This document shows positions 1-8,472 of a stretch of DNA of 28,619 nucleotides, piece after piece. Positions within the stretch are counted from its first letter, which is position 1. The number at the start of each line of letters is the position of its first letter. A program made the translations under genes and the position numbers. Origin of the DNA: an uncultured Porphyromonas sp. (GTDB lineage Bacteria > Bacteroidota > Bacteroidia > Bacteroidales > Porphyromonadaceae); NCBI RefSeq assembly GCF_900541275.1, contig NZ_UQJH01000018.1, positions 1 to 28,619 on the forward strand, given 5' to 3'. The notes beneath the pieces are model-generated. The model searched no databases. It was not told where the DNA came from and was given only the letters and a program-made list of their open reading frames with translations.

Positions 1-197
1 AGGAGACTGATCCGCGGTCTCTCCATCAGGCGCTTGTAGACGTAGTAGAGGGCAATGCCACAGATCAGTAGGTGCATCAGGTGCATCACCCACGGCAGCC
101 CGCCGTCGGGCATATCCAGCCGGTCGCCCCTCACCCTCAGGAAGAGTGAGATCAAGCAGGCGAGCGACCCGACAGTGTAGAAAAACTTATTATTCAT
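1..197 (-). CDS. Small two-helix membrane protein, copy 1 (3' end cut by window start)
   Basis: The gene reads leftwards from an ATG at 195-197 and leaves the window after 65 codons. It encodes the same protein as the complete 77-residue copy at 8141-8374: a short basic N-terminus, a hydrophobic segment at about residues 5-20, a polar loop with a DMPDGG motif, and a second hydrophobic segment at about 36-54. I do not recognise the family and assign no function; it is probably a small inner-membrane protein. All six nucleotide differences from the other copy inside the shared coding part are synonymous. An upstream in-frame extension is possible, but no ATG is found there in this copy, so the ATG before NNKFF is preferred. 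Confidence 0.6.
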   Translation of the reverse strand, partial: MNNKFFYTVGSLACLISLFLRVRGDRLDMPDGGLPWVMHLMHLLICGIALYYVYKRLMERPRISL

Positions 198-223
198 ATC
201 TGCCAACAAAGGTACCAACTCCC
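1..223. repeat. Direct repeat, left copy (partner 8178-8400)
   Basis: Positions 1-223 align without gaps to 8178-8400 with seven substitutions, about 97 percent identity. The match ends abruptly at 223/8400. The left limit is unknown because the window starts inside the repeat. It contains the small membrane protein gene and about 26 bases upstream of its start. Confidence 0.95.
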
Positions 224-448
224 TACCTACTGACGAAAGTCTCTTTGCTATCAAAATAAAGAGAGATCGCTCATAGGATGATCCACAAGGCGTATGAACC
301 CTTCTAATTAGAAAATCCACACCTTGATTCTAAGTTATATTAGGAAGTCAACTGACTCAAATTGCCAGTCGGAGATAGCATTATAGTAAAAAGAGTAGAC
401 ATATTGACGGGAAATTAAGAAGATTAGACCCGCATTTGAGGATCTTTG
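198..448. other. AT-rich intergenic stretch, no gene seen
   Basis: Between the small membrane protein gene and the promoter of the lipoprotein operon lies AT-rich DNA. A minus-strand reading frame of 76 codons (335-565) crosses it, but it overlaps the operon promoter and looks like no known protein. On the minus strand, TACCTTTG (207-214) matches the Bacteroidota -7 box just upstream of the small gene. It has only a weak -33 partner, and the bases are in frame with the gene, so it may be coincidental. Confidence 0.5.
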
Positions 449-479
449 TTTGACTTCACTTAAATTGTCTATAGATTTG
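449..479 (+). promoter_or_regulatory. Bacteroidota-type promoter of the surface lipoprotein operon
   Basis: TTTG at 449-452, a 19-base spacer, then TAGATTTG at 472-479 match the Bacteroidota housekeeping sigma consensus (TTTG-N19-21-TAnnTTTG). Transcription should start near 486, giving a leader of about 68 bases before the ATG at 554. It is the only good promoter found ahead of the four lipoprotein genes. Confidence 0.8.
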
Positions 480-553
480 TGAGGTGCCCAAAGGGGCCCA
501 TAGCGAGCAACCATAATCACATAGGACATACACCTTAATCTACATTTCATAAC

Positions 554-2221
554 ATGGTCAAACACTTCTCTACCTTACTAAGGATGGCGACCATCACGAT
601 CGCCACCGTATTGGTGTGCAGCTGCTCCCAGCAGATGCAGTCACCGACCCCTCCAGAGGATGTGGTCACTGAAGACCCCTACTTCGTCTCAGAGGCGGAT
701 GCCCGTCAAGTGGCGGAGTCATTCATCCAGAGCACGGGCCTCAGAGCCCTCACAGACTCACGGATCTCACTGTTGCTTGACGACCTGTCCCTCACAGAGA
801 AAAAGGAGACAGATCAGCAACCGGCCTACTACGTCTATGAGCTCGACAAGGGGGGCTTTGTGATCGTCTCCGCCACAAGACTGGCCAGCCCGGTGCTGGG
901 CTTCTCGCTACAAAATAACTTCAGCAAGGACAATCGCAATATGCGCTCCTTCCTCTCCGTACTCTCCGACCAGATCAGGGAGGCGAGAGTGGCTCTCACC
1001 GCTAATGATCCCGAAAAGGACGATCCTCGATACAAGGAGGGTGAGGAGGTCCCCGGTATGGGGCATGTCGTGGTGCCGATGATGCTACGCACCAGATGGA
1101 ACCAGGATGAGTTCACCGGTGGTCTCCTCCCGCGAGGCTACGCCATCGGCTGTCTCGCCCTCGCGACTGGTCAGGTGATGAAGTTTTGGTCCTACCCCTC
1201 TGAGGCCATGGGCTCCTACAGCTACACGGACAAAAATCTCGGCCCGATCCACCACGACTACGATTATAAGATCCACTGGGACGCGATGCCCAATATCAAT
1301 AGTGAGCGAAACCCGATGCTGGAGAAGTTCTTCTTCGGGCTGGCTATGTCGATGAATATGAACTTTGGTCCGGAGAGCGGTGCCGTCATGACAGACGTGC
1401 CGAGTGCCCTCGCACGCCACTATGGCTACCCCAAGGATATGTACGTCCAGCAGAGAGGAAACACTCGGGCTGCTGAGTGGATCGTAGGCGTCAAGGGGGA
1501 GATCGACAAGGGACGTCCGGTGCTCTATGGTGGTCAGGGAGATGGTGGCGGTCACGCCTTCGTCCTCGATGGATACACCGACCAGGACTTCTTCCACGTC
1601 AATTGGGGCTGGGGTGGCACCTCCGATGGATGGTTCCGCATCGATGCGCTTAATCCTGATGACCTCGGCACCGGTGGCGGTACCGGTGGTGGCTTTAGCA
1701 AGTATCAGCATATGATGATGAACTTCCAGCCACCACTCACAGCCACTGGCGATGACACCAATCCGGTCCCCGGGGATGAGGAAGAGGAGACCGAGGAGGT
1801 CGTCTACTCCCCCGCCTATGGTCTGTCACAGCTCTACGCCTTCCTCAGCTTCACCCGCTTCAATGGGAGGGAGACCTCTTCCGGTCCCGAGTCGTACACC
1901 TGCTTCCCGGATCGTATCATCCCGGCTGACCGGAGCAAGGGGATCACCTACCTGATCAATCCCACCTTTACCGCAGACGTGAAGCCGGCATGGATCAGCA
2001 TCTGGATGGACATAGATAATGATGGCTACTTCGCAGACTACGAGATCTTGGCTCAGCACGAGAAGGTCTCCGGTCCTGTCGAGGGCGTCATCCAGATCCC
2101 CGAGATCATCTCCGATGGATCGCACCGTATCCGCGTCTACTTGTCTCTGGATGGTGCACCCTCAGCACAGAAGAATACGCTCAATGGTGAGGTAGAAGAC
2201 TACGTCGTCGTCATCAAGTAA
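554..2221 (+). CDS. Surface lipoprotein, C10-family cysteine protease (streptopain type) with C-terminal GEVED-like domain
   Basis: This is a 555-residue secreted papain-like protease of MEROPS family C10 (SpeB/interpain group). The N-terminal hydrophobic stretch ends in VCSC, so lipidation at Cys24 is likely. Residues about 40-150 resemble the Spi-type propeptide of the family. The catalytic domain shows the nucleophile in GYAIGCLALATGQ (Cys200), the histidine in GGHAFVLDGY (His334) and the following NWGWGG (Trp351/353). After an acidic linker at about 400-418, the C-terminal 135 residues contain IWMDIDNDG and end in GEVEDY at 545-550, the signature of the GEVED domain seen in large Bacteroidota surface proteins. 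It is first in a four-gene operon, with the next gene 17 bases on. The expected role is extracellular protein degradation; substrates are unknown. Confidence 0.9.
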   Translation: MVKHFSTLLRMATITIATVLVCSCSQQMQSPTPPEDVVTEDPYFVSEADARQVAESFIQSTGLRALTDSRISLLLDDLSLTEKKETDQQPAYYVYELDKGGFVIVSATRLASPVLGFSLQNNFSKDNRNMRSFLSVLSDQIREARVALTANDPEKDDPRYKEGEEVPGMGHVVVPMMLRTRWNQDEFTGGLLPRGYAIGCLALATGQVMKFWSYPSEAMGSYSYTDKNLGPIHHDYDYKIHWDAMPNINSERNPMLEKFFFGLAMSMNMNFGPESGAVMTDVPSALARHYGYPKDMYVQQRGNTRAAEWIVGVKGEIDKGRPVLYGGQGDGGGHAFVLDGYTDQDFFHVNWGWGGTSDGWFRIDALNPDDLGTGGGTGGGFSKYQHMMMNFQPPLTATGDDTNPVPGDEEEETEEVVYSPAYGLSQLYAFLSFTRFNGRETSSGPESYTCFPDRIIPADRSKGITYLINPTFTADVKPAWISIWMDIDNDGYFADYEILAQHEKVSGPVEGVIQIPEIISDGSHRIRVYLSLDGAPSAQKNTLNGEVEDYVVVIK

Positions 2222-2238
2222 CCACTAAATCGAATATT

Positions 2239-3837
2239 ATGTTGAAAAAACGCCATACCGTCCTACTGCTGTCACTTATGACACTCTGCGCGCTCCTCTT
2301 TGGATGCTGCGAAGAGGAGGACCCGGTCATCCCTGTACAGTCCGTAGAAGTCAATAGCGATGGAGCAGTACATCAGCTGGCCTTAGGTGAGACACTCAAG
2401 CTCTCCGTGACCATTACTCCGACCGACGCCACTGCCGATGTCATCACCTGGACCTCCTCCGATCCCACGATCGCCACGGTCAGTGATACCGGTGTCGTCA
2501 CAGCCCTGAAGCCCGGCGAGGTGACCATTACCGTCACCGTGGGTGGGAAGAGCTCCAGCTTTACGCTCACGATCTATGATCCCAAGGCAGGCTTCATCAC
2601 ACTGGACATCACAGAGAAAAGTCTCCTCGTAGGGGATGAGCTCACCCTCACCCCCACAGTGAGTCCCGAGACCCTGAAGGACAAGACCATCACCTGGACC
2701 ACATCAGACGACAAGGTGGCTTCAGTCAGCGATAAGGGTATCGTCAAGGCACTGGCACCCGGCGAGTGTACGATTACTGCAGCGCTCTCCAATGGTGAGA
2801 CCGCTACGGCAAAGGTGACGGTGACCAATTCCTTCTCCATCAGCCCGACATCACTTGAGCTATTTCCGGGGGAGGAGAAGACGATTGCCGTAACCGATCC
2901 CAAGGAGAGAAGCCTGACCTGGGAGAGCTCCGACCCCTCCATTGCGACAGTCGATGGTAAGGGGAAGGTGACAGCTGAAGCACCCGGGAAGGTGACCGTA
3001 ACAGCCTCCACGGACACCGGGGAGAAACTCAGCTGCGAAGTCACCGTCAAGACCCCACCCTTGGCGATCGCAAAGTCCACCATCGAGATGAATGTCGGTG
3101 ATGCCACGATCCTCAAGACTACTGGTGGCTCCGGTGAGCCCCTCGAGTGGGTCAGCTCCGCCCCCGCCGTCGCTACAGTCTCTGCGACCGGCAAGGTGAC
3201 CGGCAAGGCTGCCGGCAAGGCAACGATTACCGCAACGGACAAGAAGATCAACCAGAGTGTCACCTGCGAGGTGACTATTATTGCTGATAGAGCCGTACGT
3301 ACCATCGAGGTCACGCCACGAGAGATGAATATTGAGGTAGGGTATGTCCACTTCTACACGCTGACCGTCCTGCCTAAAAATGCCGACAATGCGGAGATCG
3401 ACATCTGGTCGGACAACAAGGAGATAGCCGAGCCCACCACCTTTAAGGAGAGACCTTGTATCTGGGGCAAGAAGCCGGGTACCACCACGATCCACTTCGC
3501 TACTAAGGACAAGAAGCACGAAGCCACGATCAAGGTGACCGTGACTGCCCCGGCTCTCGAGTCTATAGTGCTCAATCCTGCGAGCGTGACACTGAAGCCC
3601 GGTGGCACCAAGCAGCTCTCCGTAGTACTTGATCCTGAGGAGGCACTGATGCCAGTCCTCGTGTGGAAGTCGTCTGATCCTGCCATTGTCACCGTCGACG
3701 ATGCCGGCAAGATCACTGCTGTGAAGAATGGCAAGGCGACGATCACTGCGACAGTCAAGGGAAGTACCCTCTCTGCCTCATGCTCCGTCGTGGTTACAGA
3801 CGAGACGATCCCGGACATTCCCGGTCATGAGCTCTAA
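2239..3837 (+). CDS. Surface lipoprotein of about six tandem BIG2 (Ig-like) domains
   Basis: The protein has 532 residues. The signal peptide ends in LFGC, giving a lipid-anchored Cys23. The rest is a string of about six bacterial Ig-like group 2 repeats of 75-90 residues. Each has the BIG2 pattern of a VGD/PGE turn, a tWtSSDptiAtVs core, a GkVta turn and an aTITatv strand. The fifth repeat (about 350-440) is the most divergent and lacks the SSD core. No catalytic domain is visible, so it is most likely a stalk or adhesin-like spacer exposed on the outer membrane. It lies 17 bases after the C10 protease and 36 before the next gene, so co-transcription is very likely. The exact ligand is unknown. 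Confidence 0.88.
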   Translation: MLKKRHTVLLLSLMTLCALLFGCCEEEDPVIPVQSVEVNSDGAVHQLALGETLKLSVTITPTDATADVITWTSSDPTIATVSDTGVVTALKPGEVTITVTVGGKSSSFTLTIYDPKAGFITLDITEKSLLVGDELTLTPTVSPETLKDKTITWTTSDDKVASVSDKGIVKALAPGECTITAALSNGETATAKVTVTNSFSISPTSLELFPGEEKTIAVTDPKERSLTWESSDPSIATVDGKGKVTAEAPGKVTVTASTDTGEKLSCEVTVKTPPLAIAKSTIEMNVGDATILKTTGGSGEPLEWVSSAPAVATVSATGKVTGKAAGKATITATDKKINQSVTCEVTIIADRAVRTIEVTPREMNIEVGYVHFYTLTVLPKNADNAEIDIWSDNKEIAEPTTFKERPCIWGKKPGTTTIHFATKDKKHEATIKVTVTAPALESIVLNPASVTLKPGGTKQLSVVLDPEEALMPVLVWKSSDPAIVTVDDAGKITAVKNGKATITATVKGSTLSASCSVVVTDETIPDIPGHEL

Positions 3838-3873
3838 TTCCTCTCTCACCGATCAGAATCATCAGATAATACA

Positions 3874-6228
3874 ATGAGATACCACCATATAACATATCTA
3901 CTACTCCCGCTCCTCTGCCTCCTCTTCGGGTGCAAGCAGGAGGGGATCCGCCCGGAGGACGACACAGCATCGTCTGATCCGAGGACGCTCACCTTCCATG
4001 CCACGGTAGACGATGCCGTCACCCGTGCCATGGTCGAGGAGATCGATGGATCGCTTGACCTGAGCGTCAAGTTTACGCCCAAGGACAAGATCTTACTCTT
4101 CGTCTCACAGGCCGACACGACAATTTTCCTCACCACCAAGCCGACCGATGTCGGTACAGATGGCAAGAAGTGTGTCTTCGAGGCTACTCTTCCTGAGGAC
4201 ATTGATATCACTAAGCCGATGACCATCATCGGTTACTCGGGTCTCCAGGATGCCATTAGATATGGCACAAATCTTCCCTACAGCTTTGTGATGGACAAGG
4301 ATCAGGTCTACCTGGAGGCAACCCCCATCAACGGCAACGACCTCACGAATATGAGGCCACCGGTCTCCTTCTGCCTGAAGGACTGGACGGTCTCTGAGGC
4401 TAAGCTCTCCGGTCTCGATGTGACCTTCAGCCACATCGGAGCCTATGAGGTGATCCACGTGACCAATAAGGGGACCAAAGAGACCGTCGCCAATAAAGCA
4501 GAGGTCTGCCTGACAGATGTCGCGGCCTCATTCCCTCCTGCGACCCCATGGACCTACGCCTCTGAGTGGGATCGTACGACTAAAAAGAATATGTACCCCT
4601 TCCTCAATCTTGCCACAGGTGAGGTCATCATGGCACCCGCTGGATACTCTCCCAAGTCGATCCGCGCAGCCTCTATCCCTGTGGACGGCAAAGGCATCTA
4701 CGTCAATTGGTTCCTGCCCCGGCCGGGGGCTACCTTCGGCTCCGTGGGTCTCTGCTACAAGAATGGGGTCAGCTACAGGGGAATGGTGAGCACCGCCAGT
4801 CTCTCTAACGACCGCCCCATTGAGGTGGGACACGCCTACCATGTCTACGGAGATATACTTGACGATGGGATAGTCCTCAAGACCAAGGGCGGTGACGAGG
4901 TGCAGCCCAAGAACCCTCGCATCACCTTCACCACCACCCTCGAGAAGGGATCCAAGATTACCCTCTACACCTACTTCGACTTCCGCGAGCGCGAAAATGC
5001 TTTCGTAGACCTCAATGGCAATGGTATCAAGGATGAGGGTGAGGGGATAGACATAGCCATTGGCGAGTACACCAAGACTGTTGATAGCCAGACTATCACC
5101 ATCTATGGTAAGGCACAGGCAATCAAGCTCCCCGAGTCCGGCATCACCTCCATGCGCCTCTACGATCAGTCAGACCTGACGCAGCTGGATCTGACTAAGA
5201 ACGAGATGGATGGTAAGGCTCTCGATCAGATGATGGAGGACCTCCCCGACATCCACCACGTCAAGGCAGACTACGTCAATCCCAAGACCCTTAAGATCGA
5301 GCGCAATCCCGGAGAGGACTCCTGTGATCCCAAGATCGCTCTCGCTAAGGATTGGAACATTGATATTCCGGTCATCGATGATACTAAGCCCTACATCTAC
5401 CTCTGGATGGCCAGTAGCACCAGCGATATTTACCTCAATGTCGATGCTGCAGAGGCAGATAGGGAGAATGTCTGGATCGACCTCAATGGCAATGGTATCA
5501 AGGATGAGGGCGAGAAGATCACCCGCTTCGGCATGGAGCAGGACAAGATGGTTGCCCTCACTGCGACTTCCTCCAATGTCGTACTCTATGGCAAGGTGAC
5601 GATGCTCTCCGCACCGGAGAGTGGCATCTTTGCTGTCATCGAGTCCAATCACACGAGCCTCAAGTACGTCGACCTGTCAAGCAATGGTCTTGTGGCATTC
5701 TTCCTCAAGGACATGATCAATCTGGAGTACCTCAATGTATCGGATAATAACTTCCAGCTCCAGGCGATACCTTTCCTTGTCGGGTGCTACCCCAAGCTCA
5801 AGGTGCTCGATATGAGCAACTCCAATATCTCCGCTGTGACAGGTGGGTTTGGTGAGAATACCGAGCTCGTCTCTCTCAATGCCAATGGCTGCAACCTTGG
5901 CAAGATAGACCTCACAGCCAATACTAAGCTCCAGACGCTCCTGCTCTCAGGCAATGGACTCGAGGAGCTCAGCATTGGTCATCTCAAGGATCTGAGGTAC
6001 CTCGAGGTGATCGGCAATAATATGAAGAGCCCCGCTCTCACGCAGGTCATCTCCGATCTCTGCACCGTACCCGGTAATGTTCCCGGCCGACTCTTCGTGG
6101 GTGGAAACCCCGGATCCTCCGGCATCGATATATCCCCGGCGATGAAGAAAAATTGGCAGGTGGATATCGATCACCTCAAGGGAGACAACTACATCTTCCG
6201 CCCCGGATTTAAGGGAGAGAAGTGGTAA
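3874..6228 (+). CDS. Surface lipoprotein with fimbrillin-like N-terminus, duplicated DLNGNG modules and leucine-rich repeats
   Basis: The protein has 784 residues, with a lipobox LFGC giving Cys20. Residues about 35-335 resemble fimbrillin/Mfa-like surface proteins (TLTFHATVDDAVTRAM start, beta-rich). Two copies of a module with a calcium-loop-like D-L-N-G-N-G-x-K-D-E-G-E sequence follow, starting at about residues 379 and 536; the two loops are nearly identical in DNA 471 bases apart, which indicates internal duplication. Residues about 590-740 form leucine-rich repeats of the irregular Bacteroidota kind (LKYVDLSSNGL, LEYLNVSDNNF, LKVLDMSNSNI, LQTLLLSGNGL). The end, with GRLFVGGNPG and DIS, resembles Porphyromonas immunoreactive 46/47-kDa antigens as I remember them. 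It is probably an adhesin or host-interaction protein; the next gene is a paralogue. Confidence 0.85.
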   Translation: MRYHHITYLLLPLLCLLFGCKQEGIRPEDDTASSDPRTLTFHATVDDAVTRAMVEEIDGSLDLSVKFTPKDKILLFVSQADTTIFLTTKPTDVGTDGKKCVFEATLPEDIDITKPMTIIGYSGLQDAIRYGTNLPYSFVMDKDQVYLEATPINGNDLTNMRPPVSFCLKDWTVSEAKLSGLDVTFSHIGAYEVIHVTNKGTKETVANKAEVCLTDVAASFPPATPWTYASEWDRTTKKNMYPFLNLATGEVIMAPAGYSPKSIRAASIPVDGKGIYVNWFLPRPGATFGSVGLCYKNGVSYRGMVSTASLSNDRPIEVGHAYHVYGDILDDGIVLKTKGGDEVQPKNPRITFTTTLEKGSKITLYTYFDFRERENAFVDLNGNGIKDEGEGIDIAIGEYTKTVDSQTITIYGKAQAIKLPESGITSMRLYDQSDLTQLDLTKNEMDGKALDQMMEDLPDIHHVKADYVNPKTLKIERNPGEDSCDPKIALAKDWNIDIPVIDDTKPYIYLWMASSTSDIYLNVDAAEADRENVWIDLNGNGIKDEGEKITRFGMEQDKMVALTATSSNVVLYGKVTMLSAPESGIFAVIESNHTSLKYVDLSSNGLVAFFLKDMINLEYLNVSDNNFQLQAIPFLVGCYPKLKVLDMSNSNISAVTGGFGENTELVSLNANGCNLGKIDLTANTKLQTLLLSGNGLEELSIGHLKDLRYLEVIGNNMKSPALTQVISDLCTVPGNVPGRLFVGGNPGSSGIDISPAMKKNWQVDIDHLKGDNYIFRPGFKGEKW

Positions 6229-6260
6229 CGCATAGATCATACCATCCACAGACACCTTTT

Positions 6261-8030
6261 ATGATTATGAAACATACTAGCCTTACACTCTCGCTCCTCT
6301 CACTGCTTGTCCTACTGGGCATGGCAGCCTGCACAGCAGACACCGTCGGGACTCCGGAGACACCTGACCCCGTACAGGGCGACCGCACCTTTACCCTTCA
6401 CGTCTCTAATCCCACCAAGTCGGGCTTGAGAGCCATCGTGAAGGACCTCAACTCCGACGACATCATCCTCAAGTGGGATAAGGATGCATTCGCAATCCAT
6501 CTCATATACAGTCAGGAGGGAATGCTTATCGATGGCGGGCGTATCGCCCCGTCACTGGTCACGATAGACGGCTTAGAGGCGCTGATGGACTTTACACTGC
6601 CTCAGTCCGTTGACATCAAAAAGCCCTTTGACCTCTACGCAGTCATCGGACAGGGTGTCAAGATCCGGGACGGCAAGATCCTCACACGCGTCGATGCTCA
6701 TACGATGTATGCCCTGACCGAGACCTCATCCAATAAGGATGATCTCGCACCTATGTATGCAGTGATCAAGGGCATCACGCTCAAGGATCGAGAGCTGGAG
6801 GCGGAGTTTATCCACCTCGGGACGATGGCCTCTGTTGTCATCAAGAATAGCTCTGACAAGCCCTTCCGCATCTCCGGTCTCGCTATGCTCCCCAAGGATG
6901 AGACAAAGGCCTTCTACCTGCCCGGCTCGCTCCCCTTTGCCGGAAATGCCGATCTCCCCTATCTCAACATCCTTGATCAGGAGGCTAAGCCGGTGATGAT
7001 CCGCACAGAGGTCACCTATCCGGTCTACGACATAGCCCCCGGTGAGATCTCCTATGGCGGATTCTGGTTCCGTCCCACGGGAGAGGAGTGTCCTGAGACG
7101 GTATTGGCAGCCTACGACACGACTACCCGCACAGCGATCCTCAGCAAGCAGTCCAAGCCCGCCAGGGCAGCACTGGAGATAGGCAAGGCCTATGCCCTCT
7201 ACGCCGAGTGGGATGGCACCGAGCTGAAGCTCCTCGATGAGGAGCCAGAGAATCCTCTGCCCGCAGATCAGCCCTACATCGAGCTCACCACCACTAAGGC
7301 GGTAGGCGACACGATTAAGCTCAATATCGATGCGCCTATGAGCGAGCGTATCAATGTGTGGGTCGACCTCAATAACGATGGCAAGCGTGAGCGTGGAGAG
7401 TATGTCACCTCATTCACCGATGAAAAACGCGGATCGGTAATCCCCTTCAAGCTGGGGTCTCAGACGATACGCATCTACGGAGAGGTGACAGCTCTGACTG
7501 CTTCTAAGCAGGACATCACAGCCATTGATGCCTCCAATCATCCTGCACTCGAGTCGCTGACGATCGATGAAAATCCGATCACCACACTTGATGTGAGCGA
7601 TAATAAGTCTCTCCAGTACTTGAGTGCCTACGACTGCGAGATAGAGACCGTCCGGCTGCCTATCTCCATTGAGCTCCAGGAGATTTACCTCGCCGGGAAT
7701 AAGCTCAAGAGACTGATGATCTTTGCCCCGGGTATGTATGGATTTGACGTGAGCGACAATCCCGACCTCTCCAGTCTCCAGTTGGCAGCCCGCAACTACC
7801 CAATGCTGATGGTTGCCAGCTTCAGTGGGTGTAAGCTCGACAAGGATATGATCGAGGGCGTCTACAATAAGTTTGCCGCGGAGCAAGCGGTACCGAAGTA
7901 CTACGACTGGATGTATACCGTCCAATCATATGACAACCCCGGCTCCAAGGATGCGGACTTTATGATCGCTGTCAATAAGGGCTGGACCGTCTACCAGACG
8001 AGTAAGGACACGCCTGATGGCAAGGAGTGA
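6261..8030 (+). CDS. Surface lipoprotein, fimbrillin-like/LRR paralogue of the preceding gene
   Basis: The protein has 589 residues from the ATG at 6261; the ATG at 6267 is equally good. An in-frame ATG at 6222 lies inside the end of the previous gene and would put non-hydrophobic residues before the signal peptide, so it was not used. The lipobox is GMAAC (Cys24). Residues about 35-330 are a beta-rich fimbrillin-like region aligning in layout with the upstream gene. One WVDLNNDGKRERGE loop (about 367-380) and a short leucine-rich tract (about 405-540, with LTIDENPITTLDVSDNKSLQYL-type units) follow. It differs from its neighbour by having a single loop module instead of two. It is last in the operon; a strong terminator follows 56 bases later. 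Confidence 0.82.
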   Translation: MIMKHTSLTLSLLSLLVLLGMAACTADTVGTPETPDPVQGDRTFTLHVSNPTKSGLRAIVKDLNSDDIILKWDKDAFAIHLIYSQEGMLIDGGRIAPSLVTIDGLEALMDFTLPQSVDIKKPFDLYAVIGQGVKIRDGKILTRVDAHTMYALTETSSNKDDLAPMYAVIKGITLKDRELEAEFIHLGTMASVVIKNSSDKPFRISGLAMLPKDETKAFYLPGSLPFAGNADLPYLNILDQEAKPVMIRTEVTYPVYDIAPGEISYGGFWFRPTGEECPETVLAAYDTTTRTAILSKQSKPARAALEIGKAYALYAEWDGTELKLLDEEPENPLPADQPYIELTTTKAVGDTIKLNIDAPMSERINVWVDLNNDGKRERGEYVTSFTDEKRGSVIPFKLGSQTIRIYGEVTALTASKQDITAIDASNHPALESLTIDENPITTLDVSDNKSLQYLSAYDCEIETVRLPISIELQEIYLAGNKLKRLMIFAPGMYGFDVSDNPDLSSLQLAARNYPMLMVASFSGCKLDKDMIEGVYNKFAAEQAVPKYYDWMYTVQSYDNPGSKDADFMIAVNKGWTVYQTSKDTPDGKE

Positions 8031-8085
8031 TCTAAATCCTCTGAGCTAATCCTCCTCCCGGAGGTCAGCCGATAGATCCCTTCAT

Positions 8086-8131
8086 AGAGGAGGGGGCAGA
8101 GTAATGACAGACTCTGCCCCCTCCTCTTTAT
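8086..8131. terminator. Bidirectional intrinsic terminator
   Basis: A perfect 17-base-pair stem, AGAGGAGGGGGCAGAGT (8086-8102) with its complement at 8111-8127, closes an 8-base loop and is followed by TTATTT on the plus strand. It sits between the convergent ends of the lipoprotein operon (8030) and the minus-strand small gene (8141). It can therefore stop transcription from both sides, although the run of T is better on the plus side. Confidence 0.88.
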
Positions 8132-8140
8132 TTGGTATTA

Positions 8141-8374
8141 CTACCACGCTTCCCCATACGAGGGCATCGCGACTGCGAGGAGACTGATCCGCGGTCTCTC
8201 CATCAGGCGCTTGTAGACGTAGTAGAGGGCAATGCCACAGATCAGTAGGTGCATCAGGTGCATCACCCACGGCAGCCCGCCGTCGGGCATGTCCAGCCGG
8301 TCGCCCCTCACCCTCAGGAAGAGCGAGATCAGGCAGGCGAGAGACCCGACGGTATAGAAAAACTTATTATTCAT
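8141..8374 (-). CDS. Small two-helix membrane protein, complete copy 2
   Basis: This 77-residue protein begins at an ATG at 8372-8374. Hydrophobic segments lie at about residues 5-20 and 36-54, separated by a short charged loop (RVRGDRLDMPDGG); the C-terminal 20 residues are polar with several arginines. A longer start 36 bases upstream (MPAGELV) exists only here, since the homologous sequence in copy 1 has no matching ATG. I therefore chose the shorter form, where repeat identity and hydrophobic start agree. The family is not recognised. It lies 98 bases downstream of the PorV/PorQ-like gene on the same strand and could be read through from that operon. The facing terminator at 8086-8127 ends it. 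Confidence 0.65.
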   Translation of the reverse strand: MNNKFFYTVGSLACLISLFLRVRGDRLDMPDGGLPWVMHLMHLLICGIALYYVYKRLMERPRISLLAVAMPSYGEAW

Positions 8375-8400
8375 ATCTGCCAACAAGGGTACCAACTCCC
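8178..8400. repeat. Direct repeat, right copy (partner 1-223)
   Basis: This segment repeats 1-223 with seven substitutions and no gaps, in the same orientation. Together the copies bracket the complete lipoprotein operon with its own promoter and terminator, a unit of 8177 bases from repeat to repeat. Confidence 0.95.
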
Positions 8401-8472
8401 CCGCAGGCATAAAAGAGAGACGCCCGCAAAGAGCATTACTCCCCACGGACGCCTCGTCAGTGATAATGGCGA

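Noticed and set aside
335..565. 76-codon minus-strand frame upstream of the C10 protease
   Set aside because: It overlaps the strong plus-strand promoter and the gene start, and has no similarity to known proteins.
1085..1711. 208-codon minus-strand open frame opposite the C10 protease
   Set aside because: It is the complement of the conserved catalytic domain and shows no protein-like pattern.
3874..6228. Dockerin/EF-hand reading of the DLNGNG loops
   Set aside because: The loop resembles a calcium-binding loop, but a dockerin needs paired loops about 20-30 residues apart; here they are 157 residues apart within beta-rich modules.
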